NCBI GenBank assembly: GCA_024280375.1
Contig: JAJRQF010000040.1
Span: forward strand, 38,749-102,748
DNA length: 64,000 nt
Source: Alphaproteobacteria bacterium
GTDB lineage: Bacteria > Pseudomonadota > Alphaproteobacteria > Rhizobiales > Rhizobiaceae
Direction: 5' to 3'
The position numbers were made by a program, and so were the translations under genes. Every line of letters begins with the position of its first letter. Within the stretch, counting starts at the first letter, position 1. Shown piece after piece: positions 27,919 through 35,290 of the stretch. Under the pieces are notes generated by a model. That model was not told the origin of the DNA and did no database searches. It worked only from the letters and a program-made list of their open reading frames with translations.

Positions 27919-27947
27919 AGCGCACCCGTCTTTGCCGGGTGCGCTCT
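27917..27947 (+). terminator. Rho-independent terminator after the dehydrogenase/CoA-transferase/hydratase operon
   Basis: A perfect 12-bp stem, AGAGCGCACCCG with CGGGTGCGCTCT, and a 7-nt loop. It starts within the stop codon of the hydratase gene and is followed by GGTTTCTTTC. Confidence 0.85.
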
Positions 27948-27954
27948 GGTTTCT

Positions 27955-28057
27955 TTCGCTCACGGCATTCGTGCTTCGCACGGCCTGCGCAGGCGCGGCA
28001 TTAATTGCCGGGCCTCTCTTCGAGGCCTAACTGTTTCATTCTAAATTTGAAACAGCC
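27955..28057 (-). repeat. Dispersed multi-hairpin repeat, copy 2
   Basis: The reverse complement reproduces the element at 9025-9130: CTGTTTCA/TGAAACAG, GGCCTC-GAAGA-GAGGCC, CGGCATTAATGCCG-like stem, CGTGC-GAA-GCACG, then ATGCCGTGAGCGA. Changes fall in both arms of the stems (GGCTTC/GAAGCC here is GGCCTC/GAGGCC), which means the structure is conserved by compensating substitutions. Confidence 0.8.
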
Positions 28058-28066
28058 TATAATTTA

Positions 28067-28687
28067 TTACCAGACATCGGGCTTGATGCCCTTTTCTTCC
28101 AAAGCTTTGAATTTTGTTTGCAGGTAGCGCTGAAACGGCATTTCATCATATTTCTTTTCAGCAACAAATTCGAACATCGAAAGAAAATGGAACGGTTTGA
28201 AATAGCCCGGAATGCGGGCCACTTCCATTTCGAACGGCTCTGCCTTTTCTGTACCGGGTTTAATGAAAACAACCGTGGGGGTGAAATTGACCCGCCATTT
28301 TCGGGCCAGCTTTTTTTCCGGCAATTGGCTGCCGTCAAAATCGGTCATTTCGCGCGAGCCCCAAAGGTCTACCTGGACAACGACAAAGTTCTTTTTGATG
28401 TAATCGGTGATTTCCTTGCGGGCAAAATTGACCCGGTGCATTTCAGCGCAATAGGGGCAGCCACGTTGTTCGAATAAGACCACAAGCGATTTACCTTCGG
28501 CTGCCGCATCGGCGCGGTCTTCTTTTAAATCGAAAAAAGAATCCAGAAACCAGTCCTGTATGTGCAATCCATTATCGCCGATGGCCACATCGGTTGCGCT
28601 GATGCTGGTGCTTGTTGATGTGAACAAAGTGGACAATGCTGTGGTGCTGATTGCAGTGTTTTTGAGCAGATTTCGGCGGGTAATCAT
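28067..28687 (-). CDS. Secreted thioredoxin-like protein, SoxW paralogue
   Basis: A 206-residue protein with an N-terminal TRRNLLKN motif followed by a hydrophobic stretch, probably a twin-arginine or Sec signal. The thioredoxin fold carries EQRGCPYCAEMHRVNFA (CxxC) and cis-Pro in NFTPTVVF. It aligns along its length with SoxW at 50057-50644 (shared GLH-Q-WF, EQRGC-YC, W-V-FTPT-VF). The ATG at 28687 follows GGAGAG; the longer frame is rejected. It is divergent from a DUF302 gene across a perfect palindrome. A role in reducing periplasmic sulfur-carrier thiols is inferred from SoxW. Confidence 0.88.
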   Translation of the reverse strand: MITRRNLLKNTAISTTALSTLFTSTSTSISATDVAIGDNGLHIQDWFLDSFFDLKEDRADAAAEGKSLVVLFEQRGCPYCAEMHRVNFARKEITDYIKKNFVVVQVDLWGSREMTDFDGSQLPEKKLARKWRVNFTPTVVFIKPGTEKAEPFEMEVARIPGYFKPFHFLSMFEFVAEKKYDEMPFQRYLQTKFKALEEKGIKPDVW

Positions 28688-28743
28688 AATTCTCTCCAAC
28701 AAATCGGGTGCGCGAAGGGGTTCAACACACGGGTCCATTATTG

Positions 28744-28758
28744 AGGTAATATATACCT
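28744..28758. promoter_or_regulatory. Perfect palindrome AGGTA-N5-TACCT
   Basis: AGGTA-ATATA-TACCT lies midway between the divergent SoxW paralogue (start 28687) and DUF302 gene (start 28828). This position and symmetry fit an operator shared by both genes. It differs from the ATTC-N8-GAAT sites of the sulfur cluster. Confidence 0.5.
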
Positions 28759-28827
28759 GATTGGCTAAATTGTAAAAATTCATCAATAGTGTTTAAAACA
28801 ATTCTAGGTGAACAACGGATAGAAAAA

Positions 28828-29328
28828 ATGCAGGGAACAAAATTATCAGCACTGTTTTCAGGCCTCTTGATTGCATCAATCGCTACTATGTGGCTTGCCG
28901 TTACCGGGGCAAATGCCGGGGCAGATGTGGCAAATGAGTTTGTCGTTGAGGGTGAATATGAAGATGTTCAATATGATCTTGAAGACGCAATTGTTGGGCG
29001 TGGATTGACGGTTGATCATATTTCTCATGTGAGTGATATGCTGCAACGGACCGCCGGGGTGGTTGAAGGTGCTAAACAGATTTATAAAAAAGGCGAGCAA
29101 TTTCAATTCTGTTCAGCCAAATTATCACGCGAAGCAATGCAGGCAGACCCGGCCAATATCGTGTTTTGCCCCTATATGGTTTATATGTATGAACGGGCGG
29201 ACGAGCCGGGAAAAGTGCATGTGGGCTATCGCAAGCTGAACGAAATTGGCAGTGAACGCTCGGTTAAAGCGCTAAAAGCGGTCAATGATCTGCTGCATGG
29301 TATTATTAAAGAAGCATCTGGAAATTAG
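28828..29328 (+). CDS. Secreted DUF302-domain protein
   Basis: A 166-residue protein with a signal peptide (ALFSGLLIASIATMWLAVTGANA). The DUF302 part follows: EDAIVGRGLTVDHISHVSDML, then FQFCSAKLSREAMQADPANIVFCPYMV, with two cysteines. DUF302 proteins have no assigned reaction but recur next to sulfur and redox genes. The ATG at 28828 is chosen over a GTG at 28789. It is probably controlled together with the divergent SoxW paralogue. Confidence 0.8.
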   Translation: MQGTKLSALFSGLLIASIATMWLAVTGANAGADVANEFVVEGEYEDVQYDLEDAIVGRGLTVDHISHVSDMLQRTAGVVEGAKQIYKKGEQFQFCSAKLSREAMQADPANIVFCPYMVYMYERADEPGKVHVGYRKLNEIGSERSVKALKAVNDLLHGIIKEASGN

Positions 29329-29349
29329 CAGTTTGAATTGACTGGAAAG

Positions 29350-29372
29350 GGCGCTATTTTGCGCCGTTTTTT
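29350..29372 (+). terminator. Terminator after the DUF302 gene
   Basis: GGCGC-TATTTT-GCGCC followed by GTTTTTT, 21 bp after the DUF302 stop. It overlaps the last codons of the convergent MFS gene. Confidence 0.65.
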
Positions 29373-30559
29373 CGGGCAATGTGCTGCACGCTCAGCAAGG
29401 CCAGAAGGCCAAACAGGGTGGTTGCGAATGTTAGTTTGAGCACCATTGTATAACCACCAATGTCCCAGATCATTGCCGCCAGCGTTGGGCCAAAGGCAAA
29501 GCCAAGTAAAAACGGCACGGCAATCATGCCTGACGTGGTGCCAAAACCCGAGCGGCCATGAACCTTCAAAATGATAACTGGTTTGACAATGCTGATAACG
29601 CCGTTGGCGGCACCTTGCAGAATTACAAACAGAATCAAAAGCCCTTCGACACTGCCGGTATATAATAGTGCGAGTGCGGCGATGCTCATGGCGATGAAAC
29701 TGACATTGCCGATTGCGAATATCGAGACGTGGCGCTCCCCGGCCATCATCGCCAGTCGCCCGGTAACCTGCATTGGCCCGATCATCGCGGCTGCAAAAAC
29801 TGCCGTATCCGGGTCCACTTTGTATTCTGCCAAAATCGGCAACAGATGCGGAATGATTGCGCCATGAGAGATCGCTGTTGTCATCAATGCGAATGCCAGT
29901 AGCCAGAAGCTGGCTGTTCGAAGCACGCTTTTTACCGTTGTTGCCTGCAAGGTTGCCGCGACAAGGTTCAATGCGTGGTGCCGGTCGGCATTGGTGCAGG
30001 CGGTCCAAACCAATGGTAACGAGATAGTTGCAACGGCAGCGGCATATATCAGCAAAGCACTGCGCCAGCCAATGAGCGCACTTAGATAATATGCGGCGGG
30101 GAAAGAAAGCGTTCCGGCGAGACCGGCCAAAAGAGTGACAAGCGTTATGGCGCGTTTGGCGTCACTGCCCAAAGCCCTGGTTAAAACCGAGAAACAGGCC
30201 TCATACAACATGCCGGACATTACCAATCCCAGACATGCCCATAGGGTGAAAAACTGCCAAAACTCCGTGACCCACGAAAGCAGCACCAGCAATATGCTCG
30301 CGGTTATTGAGCAGGTGGTGAAAACTATTTTGGCATAACCGCGATCAATGAGCCGCCCGACAATTGGTGCAGACAGGGCGGAAAGTACAAGTGCCGTGGT
30401 CAGGGCTGAGACCAGTGCAGTCTTTGACCAGCCGAATTCAGCTTCCCATTGCAACAGGAATGCGGGAAACGCATAGTAACTTGCGGCCCATAAAATGGTC
30501 TCTGCAATGGCAAAAGGCCAGATTATCGTGCGATAAATGTGTTTCCCGGTTGTAGGCAT
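29354..30559 (-). CDS. Major facilitator superfamily transporter
   Basis: About 401 residues with twelve hydrophobic helices. It has the MFS loop motif after helix 2 (APIVGRLIDRGYAKIVF) and the matching GRLAMMAGERHVSIFAIG in the second half. The substrate is not evident. The ATG at 30559 is used, though an upstream TTG (30577) is in frame; neither has a strong ribosome site. It converges with the DUF302 gene and diverges from a SulP gene. Confidence 0.85.
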   Translation of the reverse strand: MPTTGKHIYRTIIWPFAIAETILWAASYYAFPAFLLQWEAEFGWSKTALVSALTTALVLSALSAPIVGRLIDRGYAKIVFTTCSITASILLVLLSWVTEFWQFFTLWACLGLVMSGMLYEACFSVLTRALGSDAKRAITLVTLLAGLAGTLSFPAAYYLSALIGWRSALLIYAAAVATISLPLVWTACTNADRHHALNLVAATLQATTVKSVLRTASFWLLAFALMTTAISHGAIIPHLLPILAEYKVDPDTAVFAAAMIGPMQVTGRLAMMAGERHVSIFAIGNVSFIAMSIAALALLYTGSVEGLLILFVILQGAANGVISIVKPVIILKVHGRSGFGTTSGMIAVPFLLGFAFGPTLAAMIWDIGGYTMVLKLTFATTLFGLLALLSVQHIARKNGAK

Positions 30560-30747
30560 TAATACATCGTGTCCCAATGCTCACGGCAAATTGAATAGCT
30601 ATTGCAAGTAAACTATTGGACACATTGCCTCATGGCGCAATATAGAATTTAGGAATATGAAGGCCTTTTAGCCGACCCATCCAACGACATCAGAGTTTCT
30701 GTTGCCATTTCATCGAGTCGGCATTTTAAATATCGATGGAATTGCCT

Positions 30748-32514
30748 ATGTCGCTTAAAGTTGAACGCATTTTTCCATTCCTCGCATGGATTGGAAGTGT
30801 CAATAGATCAACCCTTAGATCTGACCTGATCGCTGGTTTCACCGGCGCTGTAATTGTGTTGCCGCAGGGCGTCGCATTTGCGGTTATTGCTGGCCTGCCG
30901 CCTGAATACGGGCTTTATACGGCCATGGTGACGCCGATTATTGCGGCGCTGTTTGGTTCATCGCTGCATTTGATATCCGGCCCGACAACGGCGATTTCGA
31001 TCGTGGTGTTTTCGGCTGTCAGCAATCATGCGGTTCCCGGATCGCCTGAATTTGTGTCTTTAGCATTGACCATGACCCTGATAGCCGGGGTGTATCAATT
31101 TGCGCTTGGCGTTGCGCGAATGGGACATTTGGTAAACTTTGTATCGCACACGGTGGTGGTCGGGTTTACGGCTGGTGCTGCGATTTTGATCGCCACATCG
31201 CAAATTAAAAATGTGCTTGGCATTCATGTGCCACGTGGCGAGTCCTTCATAAACACCTGGATTGATGTCTGGCGCGGGCTTGGGGATACTAATTATTATA
31301 TTTTGATGGTTGCTCTGGCGACATTGGCAACAGCCATTTTGGTTAAGAAAATTGTCCCGGCGATGCCGCATTTGCTGATTGCGCTGATAACCGGCGGGGC
31401 CATTGCATTTTCGCTGGATGGGCAAAGCAATGGCATCACATTTGTCGGGGAAATACCGGCTCAATTGCCACCGCTCTCGATGCCGGATTTTTCTTATTCC
31501 ACCATAAAACAATTGGCGCCTGAGGCATTTGCGGTGGCGCTTCTGGGGCTTATTGAGGCTGTATCAATCAGCCGTTCAATTGCCACAAAATCGCATCAGC
31601 GTATTAATGGTAATCAGGAATTTATCGGCCAGGGACTGTCCAATATTGTTGGCAGTTTCTTTTCATCCTATGCCGGTTCAGGCTCATTTACGCGCTCTGG
31701 TATCAACTATGCATCCGGTGCGAAAACCCCATTGTCCGGCATTTTTGCCGCTCTAATGCTGATGCTGATTGTTGTGCTGATCGCGCCCTATTCGCGGTTT
31801 ATTCCGGTTGCTGCAATGGCGGGCGTCATTATGGTGGTGGCCTATGGTTTGATTGATCAAGGGCAGATCAAGCATGTGCTTGAATCCAGCAAAACTGAAA
31901 CCGCGATCCTGCTGACGACGTTTTTTGGCACTTTGTTTCTTGAGCTTGAATTTGCGATTTATCTTGGGGTGTTCCTGTCGCTGGTGATTTTTCTGGCGCG
32001 CACCTCAACCCCGGATATTGTTGTGCTGGCACCAGATATCGACCCGCTCTATCACAAACACGCGCTGGTGGATGTTTCGACCAAACCGGCGGTTCAATGC
32101 CCGCAACTAAAAATAATTCGGGTCGACATGTCGATCTATTTTGGTTCGCTCGACCATATTCAGAGCAAAATTCACAAGATTACCAAGCGCGACAAGGTCT
32201 ATGATATTTTGATCATCGCGGAAGGTATCAATCTGATTGATTTGGCCGGAACAGAAATGTTGTTGCATGAGGCGGAACGGCTGGATGCGATGGGTGGCGG
32301 ATTGTATTTTGCCGGTATTAAGCCGGCAGTTTATGAATCGATCAGCAAGACCCATTTGATTAACGGCATCGGCAATGCGCATTTCTTTGATGACAAAAAA
32401 GAGGCAATCGTAAAATTGACCCGATTGTTGCGGATGCAGGGCCGTTGCGAAAATTGCCGCGATCGGGTGTTCCGCGAATGCAAGGATCTGCCGATGCCCA
32501 AGGCGGCTGAGTAG
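30748..32514 (+). CDS. SulP-family anion transporter with STAS domain and Cys-rich tail
   Basis: About 588 residues. The SulP membrane domain opens LRSDLIAGFTGAVIVLPQGVAFAVIAGLPPEYG (segments DLIAGFTGAVIVLPQGVAFA and GLPPEYGLYTAMV) and the STAS domain covers the last 130 residues (KIIRVDMSIYFGSLDHIQSK). After STAS comes GRCENCRDRVFRECKDLP, a CxxC-x7-C motif also seen in other proteobacterial SulPs. The anion (sulfate, bicarbonate or carboxylate) cannot be assigned. The ATG at 30748 has GGA upstream; another ATG lies four codons earlier. It runs convergently to the phosphonate oxygenase genes, 17 bp apart. Confidence 0.9.
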   Translation: MSLKVERIFPFLAWIGSVNRSTLRSDLIAGFTGAVIVLPQGVAFAVIAGLPPEYGLYTAMVTPIIAALFGSSLHLISGPTTAISIVVFSAVSNHAVPGSPEFVSLALTMTLIAGVYQFALGVARMGHLVNFVSHTVVVGFTAGAAILIATSQIKNVLGIHVPRGESFINTWIDVWRGLGDTNYYILMVALATLATAILVKKIVPAMPHLLIALITGGAIAFSLDGQSNGITFVGEIPAQLPPLSMPDFSYSTIKQLAPEAFAVALLGLIEAVSISRSIATKSHQRINGNQEFIGQGLSNIVGSFFSSYAGSGSFTRSGINYASGAKTPLSGIFAALMLMLIVVLIAPYSRFIPVAAMAGVIMVVAYGLIDQGQIKHVLESSKTETAILLTTFFGTLFLELEFAIYLGVFLSLVIFLARTSTPDIVVLAPDIDPLYHKHALVDVSTKPAVQCPQLKIIRVDMSIYFGSLDHIQSKIHKITKRDKVYDILIIAEGINLIDLAGTEMLLHEAERLDAMGGGLYFAGIKPAVYESISKTHLINGIGNAHFFDDKKEAIVKLTRLLRMQGRCENCRDRVFRECKDLPMPKAAE

Positions 32515-32531
32515 GCTGGCTCCACTTCAAT

Positions 32532-33122
32532 TTACGTTGTGCAATGCGCATCCACTATCCGCTGTACCATTGGCGCATAGTGGGAAAATGGTTTAGTTTT
32601 CAGCGCTGCTCGCTTGCCTGCATCATCATAATGGCGAACCTTGATTAGATCGGCGAGGTTGGGTTGTTTTTCAAATTCTTCTACCTCCTCAGCACTCATC
32701 GGCCCGCCCTGCAAATTGAGCGAATGGACAGATGCGTCCGATAGGCGGTTGAAATATTCAGGTCGCGTTGCGCACAAATAACGCTTTGCTGCCACGTGGT
32801 GGCGAACGCAATCGGTGACAAGAGTGGGGAAAAACCGTTGCAGCACGTTTGCGCCCGCCACTTCGTGCAGGCGGTCATTGGTATCATCCATTGAAAATGT
32901 ACCAAATTCACTGGTGAAATGGCCAATATCATGCAGCAATGCCGCAACTATAATGGCTTCCGGCTCGTTGGCGCTTTCCGCAAAATGTGCACCTTGTAAC
33001 ATATGTTCGGCCATGGTGACGGGCTCGCCCAGATATTCCTCACCGCCGCGGCGCTCAAAAATATTGCCAATGAAAGCCACGATAGTGTCGGACGATAAAT
33101 TGTTGTGATCGATTTTGTCCAT
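32532..33122 (-). CDS. tmpB: HD-domain mixed-valent di-iron phosphonate oxygenase, TmpB/PhnZ type
   Basis: A 196-residue HD protein. The residues match the PhnZ pattern in spacing: Tyr30, Glu33, His40, His64-Asp65 (LLHDIGHF), His86 and Asp167, with RHHVAAKRYL between. PhnZ-type enzymes oxidatively cleave the C-P bond of a 1-hydroxyphosphonate, releasing phosphate. Because the coupled upstream gene encodes a gamma-butyrobetaine-dioxygenase-like protein, TmpB is the better name: (R)-1-hydroxy-2-(trimethylammonio)ethylphosphonate to glycine betaine plus phosphate. Start and stop share one base with tmpA (TAATG). Confidence 0.85.
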   Translation of the reverse strand: MDKIDHNNLSSDTIVAFIGNIFERRGGEEYLGEPVTMAEHMLQGAHFAESANEPEAIIVAALLHDIGHFTSEFGTFSMDDTNDRLHEVAGANVLQRFFPTLVTDCVRHHVAAKRYLCATRPEYFNRLSDASVHSLNLQGGPMSAEEVEEFEKQPNLADLIKVRHYDDAGKRAALKTKPFSHYAPMVQRIVDAHCTT

Positions 33123-34267
33123 TAGCGGGCCTCGTTGAGCTGGTTATCGAGTGATGCCAGTTTTGACATCAATCCATCCTTATCTGCATAACAACCTTGT
33201 AGCCATCTTGTGCCGGTGCCGGAATAGGCCTTGCGGGCGTGCAGGATGCGGGTGTTGTCAATGACAAAACATTCGCCGGGTGAAAGACGGAATGTTACTT
33301 CCATGGCCGGGTCGTCAATAATTTCGCCAAGTCGGCGATAGGCATCGTAAAAGGTTTGCATATCTTCAAATGGCACATCTGTAATTGCGGCGGTTGAACG
33401 ATTGTTGAATCTTATTCCAATCAGTTCCCCATCTGGTGCGAGTTCTATCATTGGGCGGCGGGCGCGAAGCGTTGCCTCTTTGTTGCTTGAATATTCAAAC
33501 CGGGCGCAATATTTGGCAAGCACTTCAAACCATGCGGGACTTTCATTACGCAGACGTTCGATTGCTTTAAACCCGTCGACCACCATGTTTTCACCACCTG
33601 CGGCCGAGCTTTCAAGGCAATAGAGCACTTGAATTGTGGGGACCGGGTCGCGGTAGGGATTGTCCGTATGGGCTTGCAGGCCAAGGCCGGTATAGGCGAG
33701 GTTGGTTGGGTTGATTTCGGTTAGCACTTCAAAGTGCCTGCCATAGTTGGTTTCGCGCACATAGCCAAAAAGCTCGACTACACGCATCAATGAAAGATCA
33801 TCAATGGGGCCGTTTTTCAGGGTCCCGAAACCGTATTTGGCAATGTTTTGCAGCCAATTCTGTCGTGCTGAAGGGCTTTTTTCAACTTCACGGAAATCGG
33901 CGGATGGAATTGCGTTGTTTAATTTACTGTCCCAGATTTCAATATGAGAAGCGGTCCAGCCTTCAACCCTGTTCTTCGAGGTGGTATCATAGGCATGATC
34001 CAGCAGCCATTGTATATCATACTCGATGGATTTGTTATCGGGGTGAAATGTCAATTTCAACCTATCATCGGAAATTGATACCTGACTGATATGAATGTTT
34101 TTTGGGATGTCCCACAGGGTAATTAACCGTTGCCCATTGCCAGGGTCACGGGTTTTGCTGTCTGGTGCATTGTCCCGCAGCCAAACGGCATGGAACCTTT
34201 TCGGATTTTCTGAATTCTTCGAAATGGATAAAATATTTCCGTTATCACTTATGGTGAAATTATACAT
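33122..34267 (-). CDS. tmpA: Fe(II)/2-oxoglutarate dioxygenase, TmpA type
   Basis: A 381-residue protein with an N-terminal gamma-butyrobetaine-hydroxylase-like domain (RFHAVWLRDNAPDSKTRDPG) and a TauD-like catalytic domain. The iron ligands are His and Asp in LQAHTDNPYRDPVPTIQVLYC and the distal His in DNTRILHARKAYSGTG. Proteins of this shape were often called gamma-butyrobetaine dioxygenase. The fixed pairing with a PhnZ-like HD oxygenase points to TmpA, which hydroxylates 2-trimethylaminoethylphosphonate at C1. It is divergent from a LysR regulator. Confidence 0.83.
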   Translation of the reverse strand: MYNFTISDNGNILSISKNSENPKRFHAVWLRDNAPDSKTRDPGNGQRLITLWDIPKNIHISQVSISDDRLKLTFHPDNKSIEYDIQWLLDHAYDTTSKNRVEGWTASHIEIWDSKLNNAIPSADFREVEKSPSARQNWLQNIAKYGFGTLKNGPIDDLSLMRVVELFGYVRETNYGRHFEVLTEINPTNLAYTGLGLQAHTDNPYRDPVPTIQVLYCLESSAAGGENMVVDGFKAIERLRNESPAWFEVLAKYCARFEYSSNKEATLRARRPMIELAPDGELIGIRFNNRSTAAITDVPFEDMQTFYDAYRRLGEIIDDPAMEVTFRLSPGECFVIDNTRILHARKAYSGTGTRWLQGCYADKDGLMSKLASLDNQLNEAR

Positions 34268-34327
34268 GGTGTTGTGCCTGCAATTGACATTATTGTGGCA
34301 ATACTGACCTAATTACTCATAATGGCA

Positions 34328-34343
34328 ATCAATCAAAATTGAT
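34328..34343. promoter_or_regulatory. Inverted repeat, probable LysR site
   Basis: ATCAA-N6-TTGAT in the 96 bp between tmpA and the divergent LysR gene, 20 bp before the LysR start. The position suits LysR-type binding, but only this one site supports it. Confidence 0.45.
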
Positions 34344-34363
34344 AATTAGGGGTGGTTTTCCTT

Positions 34364-35221
34364 ATGAATAGACAAAGACTTGAGAGCCTGCCGCTAGAGT
34401 GGGTAAGGGTATTTGAAGCGGCTGGGCGTACCGGGAATTTTACCGCAGCAGCACAAGAGGTTGGCCTTACGCAGGCAGCTGTCAGCCAGCGTGTTCGTAA
34501 TCTTGAGGCCCGCATTGGCGCACGTTTATTTATTCGACAGCCGCGCGGCGTTACGCTCACCATAGAAGGTGAAGCGTGGCTTCCCCATGTCAGTCAGGCG
34601 CTCAAGGCGCTTAACCGCAGTGCGGAAGAATTGTTTGGCAAGCCAATAAAGTCTGTTGTAATTTCCGCCAGTGCCTCAATGACCCAATTGTGGATTGTAC
34701 CGCGCTTGGCCAAGGCGAAATCCAGACATAGTTATCAGGTCTCCGTATCGACCATGAATATCATGAGTGATTTTCCTGAAGCGCGGGCAAATGTTGAAAT
34801 ACGATACGGGGCCGGTCATTGGCCAGAGCAACATCAGGTGCAGTTGTTTAAAGAACGACTGGTGCCAATGGCAGCTCCCGGGCTGGTCGCCAATTGCTCG
34901 GATTGGCACGATCTGCCCCGGATTGCCTATTCCGGCCCACGTCCGGGTTGGCAACAATGGGCCAGTGAAATGGGCAATTGTGATCATCGAGTGCCGACAT
35001 TTAGATTTGACAATTTTGTCGCTGCCCACAATGCAGCAAAAGCCGGACTTGGGGTGTTTTTGGGGTCCACTCCACTTTGCGGTGATGCATTGGAGGAGGG
35101 CACTCTTTTGCAGCTTTCAGAAAGCGTGCTTGAGCGCGATGAGGGCTATTGGATAACCGCCAGCGAGCGGATGCCAGTTAATCAGTGGGGCGATTTGGTT
35201 GGGCTGCTGAGCGGAGCTTGA
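34364..35221 (+). CDS. LysR-family regulator (GcvA-like), probable regulator of tmpAB
   Basis: A 285-residue protein. The N-terminal winged HTH is LEWVRVFEAAGRTGNFTAAA with VGLTQAAVSQRVRNLEARIG, followed by a LysR substrate domain (IRYGAGHWPEQHQ, AHNAAKAGLGVFLGSTPLC) of the GcvA type. The ATG at 34364 is preferred over a GTG at 34352. It is divergent from tmpA across 96 bp, the usual arrangement of a LysR activator with its target. Confidence 0.88.
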   Translation: MNRQRLESLPLEWVRVFEAAGRTGNFTAAAQEVGLTQAAVSQRVRNLEARIGARLFIRQPRGVTLTIEGEAWLPHVSQALKALNRSAEELFGKPIKSVVISASASMTQLWIVPRLAKAKSRHSYQVSVSTMNIMSDFPEARANVEIRYGAGHWPEQHQVQLFKERLVPMAAPGLVANCSDWHDLPRIAYSGPRPGWQQWASEMGNCDHRVPTFRFDNFVAAHNAAKAGLGVFLGSTPLCGDALEEGTLLQLSESVLERDEGYWITASERMPVNQWGDLVGLLSGA

Positions 35222-35237
35222 AATGTTGCGTAATAAA

Positions 35238-35263
35238 AAGGCCGCTTCTTGCGAGGCGGCCTT
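35238..35263 (-). terminator. Terminator between isocitrate lyase and the LysR gene
   Basis: AAGGCCGC-N10-GCGGCCTT. On the minus strand it is followed by a T-run (TTTTTATTA), so it is a terminator for isocitrate lyase. It lies between convergent genes and may work in both directions. Confidence 0.8.
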
Positions 35264-35290
35264 GTTATAGCAGGGGTGATTGATTTGCGA

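Noticed and set aside
29325..30008. 227-residue minus-strand frame
   Set aside because: It is a frame-shifted shadow of the MFS transporter, whose own frame has clear membrane helices.
32532..34267. Carnitine or gamma-butyrobetaine metabolism for the dioxygenase
   Set aside because: Possible for the dioxygenase alone, but the coupled PhnZ-type HD oxygenase makes the phosphonate pathway more likely.
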